Shown here: positions 1-7,765 of the stretch, one piece after another | How the letters are laid out: each line of letters opens with the position of its first letter | Position numbering within the stretch: the first letter of the stretch is position 1 | DNA from: Muribaculaceae bacterium | GTDB taxonomy: Bacteria > Bacteroidota > Bacteroidia > Bacteroidales > Muribaculaceae | DNA: 12,174 bases | Direction of reading: 5' to 3' | NCBI GenBank assembly: GCA_029056365.1 | Contig: JAIDBM010000134.1 | Span: 1-12,174 of the forward strand | Made by a program: the position numbers and the translations under genes | Notes under the pieces: model-generated | The model's database searches: none | Seen by the model: the letters and a program-made list of their open reading frames with translations, nothing else | Told to the model about the DNA's origin: nothing

Positions 1-1
1 C

Positions 2-172
2 AACACGATATCGGCCCCCGGACACACAGTAGAACTGTACACAGCACAAGGACTACGCGCAGCCGTCGGATACGAATCAATCGATACCGCCAGGCTGCAG
101 CCGGGAATATACATAGTCAGCGCCACAAACGGCAACCTTTGCCGCGCCACGGCCAAAGTGGTCATAAAATAG
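2..172 (+). CDS. 3' end of a secreted protein with a putative T9SS type A C-terminal sorting domain (partial)
   Basis: Only the last 56 residues are present; the 5' part lies beyond the left edge. The frame is open from base 2 to a TAG stop. The fragment shows the usual layout of a T9SS C-terminal sorting domain: a beta-strand pattern VELYTAQG, a middle stretch, then the signature LQPGIYIVSATNG and a final basic/hydrophobic strand ending KVVIK. In the type A family the domain directs export through the outer membrane by the type IX system and is removed by the PorU sortase. The passenger domain, and hence the function, cannot be seen. Similar C-terminal Ig-like strands also occur on Bacteroidales proteins whose dependence on T9SS is untested. 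The porW- and porX-like genes further right make the T9SS reading more plausible. Frame and stop are certain; the domain call is a pattern match. Confidence 0.72.
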   Translation, partial: NTISAPGHTVELYTAQGLRAAVGYESIDTARLQPGIYIVSATNGNLCRATAKVVIK

Positions 173-233
173 TCCGGAACATGAAAATCGACCGATACGC
201 AGGCTTTCAGCTACAAAATATCAGCCACTTGCA

Positions 234-262
234 TTGATTATCGGAAAATTTCACTAACTTTG
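234..262 (+). promoter_or_regulatory. Bacteroidota-type promoter for the rel operon
   Basis: A -7 element TAACTTTG (255-262) matches the Bacteroidota consensus TAnnTTTG exactly, and a -33 TTG (234-236) lies 18 nt upstream, close to the usual spacing. The -7 box ends 6 bp before the ATG at 269, so transcription should begin at or within a few bases of the start codon. No second matching promoter is seen in the short gaps down to birA, so this may drive all six genes. Sequence match only; no transcript data. Confidence 0.62.
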
Positions 263-268
263 CCGATT

Positions 269-2542
269 ATGGACAGCACCCGCAACTTCGACACCAATGC
301 AGAAAACAAATTGATCGATGCCGCCTTTCAGGACGTGCTCGACGGCTATCTGCGTTCAAACCACCGTAAAAAAACCGATATAATCGAACGCGCCTTTCAG
401 TTTGCCAGAGAAGCACACAAAGGCGTGCGGAGGCGTTCCGGCGAGCCGTATATCCTGCACCCCATAGCTGTAGCGAAAATAGCTTCACAGGAAATAGGAC
501 TCGGCTCGACTTCGATCTGTGCCGCTTTGCTGCACGATGTTGTGGAAGACACCGACTACACCGTCGAAGACATCGAACGTCACTTCGGCCCCAAAATAGC
601 CCAGCTGGTCGAAGGCCTTACCAAAATCTCAGGCGGAATTTTCGGCGACAGGGCATCGGCTCAGGCCGAAAATTTCCGCAAACTCCTCCTTACCATGAGC
701 GAGGACATACGTGTGGTGCTGCTGAAAATGGCCGACCGGCTCCACAACATGCGCACACTCGGCTCCATGGCTCCGAACAAGCAATACAAGATTGCCGGAG
801 AAACCCTGTATATTTACGCGCCGCTGGCCCACAGGCTCGGACTGTTCAAAATCAAAACCGAACTCGAAGACCTCAGTTTCAAATACGAACATCCGGCGGC
901 TTACGAACGAATCTCGGAACAAATCAGGCAAAGCCAGGCCCGACGCACCGAAGTGTATTCCGATTTCTCATTGCCTATAAAAGAAAAACTCGACCAGCTC
1001 GGTCTGAAATACGAAGCCAAGGCCAGGCTGAAATCGGTATACTCAATCTGGAAAAAAATGGAAACAAAGCATGTGCCCTTCGAAGAGGTATACGACCTCT
1101 ATGCCATGCGGATTGTTTTCGACTGCGACGACCCGTCGAAGGAAAAAGCCTTGTGCTGGAACATATATTCAGCCATAACCGACCTTTACCGTCTGCACCC
1201 CGACCGCACCCGCGACTGGATTTCCGCACCAAAGGCCAACGGATACCAGGCGCTGCACCTCACCGTGATGGGGCCCGACGGGAACTGGATTGAAGTACAG
1301 ATCCGCTCGCGCCGTATGGACGAAATAGCCGAAAAAGGATTTGCGGCGCACTGGAAGTACAAAATCGGAGAAAGCGATGAAGAATCGGAACTCAACGCAT
1401 GGCTGCGTACCATCAAAGATATTCTCGACAATCCGGAACCCAGCGCCATAGATTTTCTCGACACCCTGAAACTGAACCTGTTTGCATCGGAAATAGTAGT
1501 TTTCACGCCAAAAGGCGAACTAATCACACTTCCTGCCGGCGCATCGGTGCTCGATGTGGCATTCGAACTGCACAGCGAGCTCGGCCTGCACTGCATAGCC
1601 GGCAAAGTGAACCACAAACTTGTGCCGCTGAGCCATAAACTCAGCAGCGGCGACCAGGTGGAAGTACTCGACTCCAAATCGCAGGTGCCGCAACCCGAAT
1701 GGGAGAACTTTGTCGTTACCGCAAAAGCGCGTACACGCCTCAGAGCCGGCCTGCGGAAAATGAGGCAGCCTCTGATTTCAAAAGGCAAAGAAATTCTCGC
1801 TGCCTGGCTCGAAGATAAAAATCTGCCCGACACAAACGCTGTCATAACCAAACTTCAGGGAACATTCCATGTAGGGAACCGCGATGACCTGTGCTATCAG
1901 CTCGGAGCAGAGGAAATAGTGCTGGGCGACTTTCTTGTGGGCACACTCCGTAAAGCCGTGGCGGCAGAGAACGAGCACCGCAGCAGCGGACTGCTGTCGC
2001 GCATACTTAGCCTCGGACGCTTCGCAACCGGCAAACCAGTCAAGAACAAAAGCCAGGACGCATCTGTGGAAAAGAACGTCACTATCACTAAAGAGGTGTA
2101 TGAACTGCGCACAGACCCCGACACCGGCAAACCCAACTACCGCATCGACAATTGTTGCAATCCGCTTCCGGGCGATGATGTAATGGGCTTTATCGACGAC
2201 AGCGGCAACGTTATCGTACACGCACTCACCTGCCCCAGGGCACAAGTGCTGAAAGCCGGATACGGACCACGCATAGTGGCTGTCCGCTGGGGAAACAGCG
2301 GCGAGCTTTTCACCGCCAGGGTACACATCGAAGGAGTTGATCGCTTTGGCATGCTTCAGGAACTGATTGCCCTGATTTCAAACCATATGGGAATTGAAAT
2401 CCGAAAACTGAACATCGAAGCCGACAACGAGGTGTTCGGCTGCGACCTGTGGGTACGCGTTACCGATGCATCCGTAGTCGACAGCCTGGTTACAAAAATC
2501 GCCACAATAAAAGGTATCACAAACGCAGCACGTATAAAATAA
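269..2542 (+). CDS. rel: Bifunctional (p)ppGpp synthetase/hydrolase, long RelA/SpoT (Rel) family
   Basis: A 757-residue cytosolic protein of normal length for a long RSH. It transfers pyrophosphate from ATP to GDP/GTP to make (p)ppGpp, and hydrolyses it, controlling the stringent response. Domains in order: an HD hydrolase domain with H64, H89-D90 and E93-D94 (ALLHDVVEDT) intact, so hydrolysis is predicted active; a synthetase domain with the YDLYAMRIVF segment (275-284), RTRD at 313-316 and IEVQIRS (341-347); a TGS domain (about 408-468); a conserved-cysteine (zinc-finger-like) domain with C629, C630, H651 and C655; and a C-terminal ACT domain (about 681-757). RTRD occupies the place of RxKD in bifunctional enzymes and EFDD in E. 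coli RelA, so the basic type favours a bifunctional enzyme. I start at ATG 269 rather than the in-frame TTG at 260, which lies inside the -7 promoter box. First gene of the probable operon; the next starts 9 nt after its stop. Confidence 0.96.
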   Translation: MDSTRNFDTNAENKLIDAAFQDVLDGYLRSNHRKKTDIIERAFQFAREAHKGVRRRSGEPYILHPIAVAKIASQEIGLGSTSICAALLHDVVEDTDYTVEDIERHFGPKIAQLVEGLTKISGGIFGDRASAQAENFRKLLLTMSEDIRVVLLKMADRLHNMRTLGSMAPNKQYKIAGETLYIYAPLAHRLGLFKIKTELEDLSFKYEHPAAYERISEQIRQSQARRTEVYSDFSLPIKEKLDQLGLKYEAKARLKSVYSIWKKMETKHVPFEEVYDLYAMRIVFDCDDPSKEKALCWNIYSAITDLYRLHPDRTRDWISAPKANGYQALHLTVMGPDGNWIEVQIRSRRMDEIAEKGFAAHWKYKIGESDEESELNAWLRTIKDILDNPEPSAIDFLDTLKLNLFASEIVVFTPKGELITLPAGASVLDVAFELHSELGLHCIAGKVNHKLVPLSHKLSSGDQVEVLDSKSQVPQPEWENFVVTAKARTRLRAGLRKMRQPLISKGKEILAAWLEDKNLPDTNAVITKLQGTFHVGNRDDLCYQLGAEEIVLGDFLVGTLRKAVAAENEHRSSGLLSRILSLGRFATGKPVKNKSQDASVEKNVTITKEVYELRTDPDTGKPNYRIDNCCNPLPGDDVMGFIDDSGNVIVHALTCPRAQVLKAGYGPRIVAVRWGNSGELFTARVHIEGVDRFGMLQELIALISNHMGIEIRKLNIEADNEVFGCDLWVRVTDASVVDSLVTKIATIKGITNAARIK

Positions 2543-2551
2543 AAATCCAGA

Positions 2552-4624
2552 ATGCAAAAAACCAGACTCCTCACCGGAATACTGATGACTCTGGCCGCTG
2601 CCATAGTCATTGTATACTTCTATCCTCATACCGAGGCCGACAGTTTCAACTATGAACAAGGCAGACCCTGGAACTATGCCAAACTTATAGCGCCGTTCGA
2701 CATCGAGATTTATCCCGACTCTCTCACATCGCAGCGCCTGCGCGACTCGCTCGACGCACACTACGAACCGGTATTCGATTTCGACAAATCGGCAGCCGAC
2801 TCAATAATAGCCGCCCTGCCCGACGGGCCGGCCAGGACACGCGACCTCATTTCAGCCAAACTCCGCTCGTTCTACCGGCGCGGCGTGGTCGACAACAACA
2901 TACGGCAGGAAATAACATCGGGCAAGCTCAAAAGCATAAGAGTGCCCGACGACAAAGAGCACAACGTGCTCAACACCATGAACACCGAAGCACTGCTGTC
3001 GCCTCTGGAAATATACCGCGACCTCGATGCCTCGATTACCGACAGCGCCGGACGCCACTTTCTGTCGGTGGCAAGGCTCGAGACACTGCTCACGCCGAAC
3101 ATAACTCTTAATCCGGAAGAAAACAAAAAAGTATACAATTCATTCCTTGCCCAGCTCGAAGGCGCCAGAGGCGTCATACAACAAGGCCAGACCATTATCG
3201 ACAAAGGAATGATCATAACCCCTCAGGACTACGTAAACCTGCAGACATACGAGCACAAACTCGCCACATTCCATACCAAACAGACCCGACACGAATACCT
3301 TGTATGGACCGGACAGTTCCTCTATGTGGTCACCCTGCTTACCGCACTGTTGCTGTATATCTACAACTACTGCCCGGAAATGATGCGGACCCGGCGCAGC
3401 ATCATCTTTCTGCTTTCGTGCATAACCGTCAGCTTCCTGCTGTGTGTCGGACTCGACAAAGCCCTCACCGACGGCATATATCTGGTGCCGCTGACAATAG
3501 TGCCGATTCTGATTCTGGTGTTTTTCAACGCACGCACAGCCATATATGTGTCGCTTGTCCTCACTCTTATAGCTGCCGGAATCACCTCCTACACCCTTGA
3601 GTTCATTTTCCTGCAGTTCTGCGCCACCATCGGGGCCGTGAACTCGTTGCGCGAACTACGAAACAGGGCACAGCTGCTGCGCACCTCGCTTGTAGTGGCA
3701 GGCTGCTACCTTGTGTCGTATACAGCCCTCGAACTGCTCATGAACGGAAGCTTCAGCGGCTTCTCCTGGCGCACAGTGGCTTTTCTGGCCATAAACTCGG
3801 CCCTCACTTCTGTAACATATGTGATGATGTTTCTGGTAGAACGGATATTCGGATTTGTGTCGGTTGTCACTCTCGTGGAACTCGCCGACATCAACAACCC
3901 TCTGCTCAAGAAACTCAGCGATGACTGTCCGGGAACATTCAACCACTCCATGGCCGTAAGCAATCTGGCGTCGGACGCGGCCCAATATATCGGAGCCAAC
4001 GTTCAACTGGTGAGAGCCGGCGCTCTTTACCACGATATTGGCAAAATGAAAAATCCGGCATTCTTCACCGAAAACCAGCACGGTGTGAATCCGCACGACA
4101 CCCTTTCGCCGGAACAAAGCGCCAGAATAATAATCGCCCATGTTACCGACGGGGTGAAACTCGCCGACAAAAACGGGCTGCCCGATGTTATAAAGAACTT
4201 CATACGCGAACACCACGGACGCGGACTGGCCAAATATTTCTACTTCACAGAATGCAACCGCCATCCGGAAACCAAGACCGATCCGGCCCCATACACCTAT
4301 CCGGGACCCGACCCGCAGTCGAAAGAAACATCCGTGCTGATGATGGCCGATGCTGTGGAAGCCGCAAGCCGGTCGCTGAAAGAACATACTCCCGAAGCCA
4401 TACGCGACCTGGTAAACCGCATTATCGACGGTCAGATTGCCGATGGACTGCACAACCAGTCGACTCTCGAATTCAAGGACATCGCCCCCATCAAACAGGC
4501 TTTCATCAAACGCCTCGGCACAATATACCATTCGCGAATATCCTATCCGGCGGCTCCTGGCTCTAACACACAGGAAAAAACATCGGCGCCTTCCACAGAA
4601 CAGACTGCACCCAAAATACAATAA
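2552..4624 (+). CDS. pgpH: 7TM-HD domain phosphodiesterase, PgpH/YqfF family (putative c-di-AMP phosphodiesterase)
   Basis: A 690-residue inner-membrane protein. In order: an N-terminal membrane anchor (about 5-24), an extracytoplasmic domain (about 25-245), a block of roughly seven hydrophobic helices (about 249-430), and a cytosolic HD domain (about 460-660). The HD metal and catalytic residues are visible: H465 (GTFNHSMAVS), H494-D495 in HDIGK, H530, the EHHG motif at 553-556, and D600 in MADAVEAASR. Members studied in Firmicutes (Listeria PgpH) cleave c-di-AMP to pApA, and Listeria PgpH is reported to be inhibited by (p)ppGpp. The substrate here is inferred from family. The tail after about 665 is Ser/Thr/Pro-rich and unlikely to be structured. 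It sits between rel and the porW-like gene, starting 9 nt after rel. Length and domain order match the family well; the call is firm for the family and moderate for c-di-AMP as substrate. Confidence 0.9.
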   Translation: MQKTRLLTGILMTLAAAIVIVYFYPHTEADSFNYEQGRPWNYAKLIAPFDIEIYPDSLTSQRLRDSLDAHYEPVFDFDKSAADSIIAALPDGPARTRDLISAKLRSFYRRGVVDNNIRQEITSGKLKSIRVPDDKEHNVLNTMNTEALLSPLEIYRDLDASITDSAGRHFLSVARLETLLTPNITLNPEENKKVYNSFLAQLEGARGVIQQGQTIIDKGMIITPQDYVNLQTYEHKLATFHTKQTRHEYLVWTGQFLYVVTLLTALLLYIYNYCPEMMRTRRSIIFLLSCITVSFLLCVGLDKALTDGIYLVPLTIVPILILVFFNARTAIYVSLVLTLIAAGITSYTLEFIFLQFCATIGAVNSLRELRNRAQLLRTSLVVAGCYLVSYTALELLMNGSFSGFSWRTVAFLAINSALTSVTYVMMFLVERIFGFVSVVTLVELADINNPLLKKLSDDCPGTFNHSMAVSNLASDAAQYIGANVQLVRAGALYHDIGKMKNPAFFTENQHGVNPHDTLSPEQSARIIIAHVTDGVKLADKNGLPDVIKNFIREHHGRGLAKYFYFTECNRHPETKTDPAPYTYPGPDPQSKETSVLMMADAVEAASRSLKEHTPEAIRDLVNRIIDGQIADGLHNQSTLEFKDIAPIKQAFIKRLGTIYHSRISYPAAPGSNTQEKTSAPSTEQTAPKIQ

Positions 4625-4652
4625 AACAAAGTTGCCCGACGTTATTTTTCCG

Positions 4653-7600
4653 ATGAAGTCACGTCTTGTCCGTTCAATTGCACTGCTCTGCTGCACTCTT
4701 ATATGTGCGGTGGCGCTTACATCGTGCCTCGGCAAAAAGAACACCGCCGCACGACGCAACTACACGGCTTTCATAACCAGATACAACATCTACTACAACG
4801 GCGATGAGCACTATAAGGAAACCCTCGCCGAAATGAACGAAAAATACGAAGACGACTTCTCGAGGCTGGTTCTGATGAATCCGGTCGAAGCAAAAAACGA
4901 CCCTTCGGCCCCCCAGCCTTCTGGCAACTTCAACCGCTCGATTGAAAAAGCGCAAAAAGCAATCCAGATCAGAAGCATAAAGCAAAAACCGCCTAAAAAA
5001 TCAGGCAAAAGCGGAGACCCTGAATACAAAGCATGGATGAAGCGCGATGAATACAACCCGTTTCTGCACAACGCCTGGATGATGATGGGCCGCTCGCAGT
5101 ACTACAACGGCGACTTCCTCGGCGCGGCCTCGACATTCTTCTATATTTCGCGCCATTTCAGCTGGTTGCCCCGCACCGTTACAGAAGCACGACTCTGGCA
5201 GGCGCAAAGCTACATATCGATGGGCTGGCTTTTCGAGGCCGAAATGATTCTGACTAAAATCAAGACCTCGGAACTGGAAAACAAAAATCTTCTCAGTCTG
5301 TACAATTCGGCCTGGGCCGATTTCAATATCAAACACGATGAATACGACAAGGCTATTCCATATCTAATCCAGGCAATACGCCTTGCCGGAGGCCCGCGAA
5401 AAACCAGACTGACATTCCTGCTCGGACAGCTCTATGCCCGCACCGGGCAAAACAGCCTCGCATATTCATGCTTCAAGAAAGCCGGAAGTGCCTCCTCGGC
5501 GCCATACCGTACCAAATTCAATGCACGCATAAAACAAAGCGAGGTGTTCGATGGCGCCGACATCACACCCGAAGTAAAGGCCCTGCGCCGCATGACCCGC
5601 TACGACCGCAACGCCGAATATCTCGACCAGATATACTATGCCATCGGCAACCTGTATCTGTCGCGCCGCGATACTGCCCAGGCTATCGCCAACTATGAAC
5701 TCGCGGTAGAGAAATCGAAGCGTAACGGAATCGACAAAGCTATTTGCCAGCTTTCGCTCGGTGCATTGTATTTCGACCTGCACAAATACGAAAAAGCCCA
5801 GCCCTGTTATTCGGAGGCCGTGCCGCTGCTGCCCGAATCGTACCCCGACCTGAAAAAGCTCAAACTCCGTTCCGATGTGCTCGACGAACTGGCCGTATAC
5901 GCCCAGAACGTTACCCTGCAGGACTCACTGCTCCGACTGAGCAAACTCCCGGAAGATGAGCAGCTGAAGGTTGTGAACAAAATCATCGACGAGCTGAAAA
6001 AGAAAGAAAAGGAACAGGCCGAAGCTGCCGCCCGCGAGGAATATCTGGCAAACCGCGACGCAAACAGCAATCAGCTTGTTGACAAAAACGCGCCCAACCA
6101 GTTCAACATAAATTCCGACAACTCCTGGTACTTCTACAACCAGTCGGCAAAAAATGCCGGTAAAAGCGATTTCCAGCGTAAATGGGGAGCCAGAAAACTC
6201 GAAGACGACTGGCGACGCAGAAACAAAGCAACATTCAACAACTCCGACTGGGAACAGAATTCCGAGGAAGCCGACGGCTCCGACTCATCCGATGAAAACG
6301 AAAGCCAGGATGAAAACGAAAAAACCGAAGAAGAAAACGAACATGCCAACGACCCCCACTATCCCGAATACTATCTGAACCAGATTCCGAAGACCGATGC
6401 CGAACGGCAGACCTGTCATGAGATTATACAGGAGGGCCTTTACAACATGGGCGTGATACTCAAAGACAAACTCGACGACTTCGCCGCTGCAAGGGCCGAA
6501 TTCGACCGGCTGCTCAACGACTACCCCGACAACGTATACCGCCTCGACACCTACTACAACCTCTATCTCATGGCGATGCGGCAGGGCAACGCAGCCGATG
6601 CCGAACACTGGCGGCTGATGATTATCGACAATTTCCCCGATTCGCCGTATGGCAATGCCATGCGCGACCCTCAGTATATCGAACGGCTCAAAGCCATGGA
6701 TGCAGAACAGGAAAAACTCTATGCCCAGGCTCTGGACGACTATTTCAGCAACCATAACTCCAAGGTTCATCAAGCATATGAATACATGGAGAAAAACTAT
6801 CCGCTGAGCAAGCTGATGCCAAAGTTCATGTTCATAAACGCTCTGGCTTATGTAACGGAACACAAGCCTCAGGAATTCAACGCAACCATAAAAGCCATGC
6901 TCGACCGCTATCCCGACACCGACCTGGCTCCGCTGGGTTCGGCTTGGCTCAAAGGCATGGCACAGGGACGGGAACTCCAGTCGACCGACAGCAACCTGCG
7001 CGGCCTGATATGGGACACAAGGCTTGGCGGCGACTCAACCTCTGTGGCGTCCGACGCTCCGCTCGAATTCGACCTGAGCCCCGACAAAAGCCAGTTGCTG
7101 GTTATGCTTTTCCCCACCGACCAGGTGCCGGCCAATCAGCTCCTTTACGAGATTGCCCGATTCAATTTCCGAAGTTTCGCGGTTAAGGATTTCGACATCG
7201 AAACCATGAACTTCGGACGACTCGGAATGGTTGTAATCAGAGGCTTCGACAATATGGACCAGCTCAATCACTACCGTCGCCTGATGGGCGAGTCGCCCGA
7301 ATTCAAACTCATGCCGGGTGTGCGTCCGGTAGTAATCAGCGATGAGAACTTCCGGAAACTGCTCGAAGGCGGTCATTCGTTCGAGGAGTATTTCCGCTAT
7401 CTCGATGAGCAGAACTATGTCGACGCTCAGGCAAAACTGCTGCCTGCCACCGAGATTGAAACCCTGTCGGAGCGGGAGGATGCCGACCGGGAAGAAAACG
7501 CACTGGAGAACATGCCTGACAGTGAATCACACTCCGACGAATCAGCCGCCCAGACTCAGGAAAACGAGTCCGCTCCCGACACAGAACAGGACCTGCCGGA

Positions 7601-7754
7601 CGATGGCCCTGACACGACAAAAGACACCACCGTTCCTGACACCACCGTTCCTGAAATACCGACAGACAAAACGCCCGACAACAAACATACCACACGTCCG
7701 CAATACGCACCCGGCTCGGAAGGCGATGACGATGACGACGACATAATATTCTAA
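4653..7754 (+). CDS. porW: TPR lipoprotein, PorW/SprE family (type IX secretion / gliding accessory protein)
   Basis: A 1033-residue predicted lipoprotein. I start at ATG 4653 because it gives a signal peptide with lipobox LTSC (C25); the frame stays open upstream into pgpH, but that part has no signal and looks like out-of-frame pgpH sequence. TPR-like helical repeats fill about 135-400 (for example NAWMMMGRSQYYNGDFLGAA, and EYDKAIPYLIQAIRLAGG), followed by a charged helix (about 433-465). The motif SWYFYN...F.RKWG.RKLEDDWRRRNK (491-525), as I recall it from SprE proteins, comes next. An acidic insert (about 537-565), further TPR-like helices (about 590-760) and a conserved C-terminal domain (about 812-925) follow. 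The end is a disordered Asp/Glu/Thr/Pro tail closing with six aspartates. PorW/SprE is required for T9SS function in Porphyromonas and Flavobacterium, probably at the periplasmic side of the motor/trans-envelope complex. This protein is much longer than my recollection of P. gingivalis PorW. Family call strong, precise role inferred. Confidence 0.85.
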   Translation: MKSRLVRSIALLCCTLICAVALTSCLGKKNTAARRNYTAFITRYNIYYNGDEHYKETLAEMNEKYEDDFSRLVLMNPVEAKNDPSAPQPSGNFNRSIEKAQKAIQIRSIKQKPPKKSGKSGDPEYKAWMKRDEYNPFLHNAWMMMGRSQYYNGDFLGAASTFFYISRHFSWLPRTVTEARLWQAQSYISMGWLFEAEMILTKIKTSELENKNLLSLYNSAWADFNIKHDEYDKAIPYLIQAIRLAGGPRKTRLTFLLGQLYARTGQNSLAYSCFKKAGSASSAPYRTKFNARIKQSEVFDGADITPEVKALRRMTRYDRNAEYLDQIYYAIGNLYLSRRDTAQAIANYELAVEKSKRNGIDKAICQLSLGALYFDLHKYEKAQPCYSEAVPLLPESYPDLKKLKLRSDVLDELAVYAQNVTLQDSLLRLSKLPEDEQLKVVNKIIDELKKKEKEQAEAAAREEYLANRDANSNQLVDKNAPNQFNINSDNSWYFYNQSAKNAGKSDFQRKWGARKLEDDWRRRNKATFNNSDWEQNSEEADGSDSSDENESQDENEKTEEENEHANDPHYPEYYLNQIPKTDAERQTCHEIIQEGLYNMGVILKDKLDDFAAARAEFDRLLNDYPDNVYRLDTYYNLYLMAMRQGNAADAEHWRLMIIDNFPDSPYGNAMRDPQYIERLKAMDAEQEKLYAQALDDYFSNHNSKVHQAYEYMEKNYPLSKLMPKFMFINALAYVTEHKPQEFNATIKAMLDRYPDTDLAPLGSAWLKGMAQGRELQSTDSNLRGLIWDTRLGGDSTSVASDAPLEFDLSPDKSQLLVMLFPTDQVPANQLLYEIARFNFRSFAVKDFDIETMNFGRLGMVVIRGFDNMDQLNHYRRLMGESPEFKLMPGVRPVVISDENFRKLLEGGHSFEEYFRYLDEQNYVDAQAKLLPATEIETLSEREDADREENALENMPDSESHSDESAAQTQENESAPDTEQDLPDDGPDTTKDTTVPDTTVPEIPTDKTPDNKHTTRPQYAPGSEGDDDDDDIIF
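7623..7652 (+). repeat. Tandem 15-bp direct repeat inside porW
   Basis: Two perfect adjacent copies of GACACCACCGTTCCT encode DTTVP DTTVP (residues 991-1000) in the low-complexity C-terminal tail. Being in-frame multiples of 3, copy changes would lengthen or shorten the tail without a frameshift. Likely a simple slippage product. Confidence 0.9.
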
Positions 7755-7765
7755 GAAAAATAACT

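Noticed and set aside
181..237. An 18-codon open frame in the gap before rel
   Set aside because: Too short, no similarity or coding pattern seen, and it runs into the -33 promoter element; most likely chance.
260..268. TTG start for rel, three codons upstream of ATG 269
   Set aside because: It lies inside the -7 promoter box and would probably not be transcribed; ATG 269 is a standard start.
4437..4652. Upstream extension of the porW reading frame into the end of pgpH
   Set aside because: The added 72 residues look like out-of-frame pgpH sequence, and only the start at 4653 gives a lipoprotein signal peptide.
4625..4652. TATTTTTC before porW as an internal promoter
   Set aside because: It lacks the final G of TAnnTTTG and has no -33 element at a proper distance.
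3656..4759. A 367-codon open frame on the minus strand opposite the HD domain gene
   Set aside because: It mirrors the codon pattern of the real plus-strand gene, shows no recognisable domain, and spans the pgpH/porW junction. It is a by-product of the base composition.
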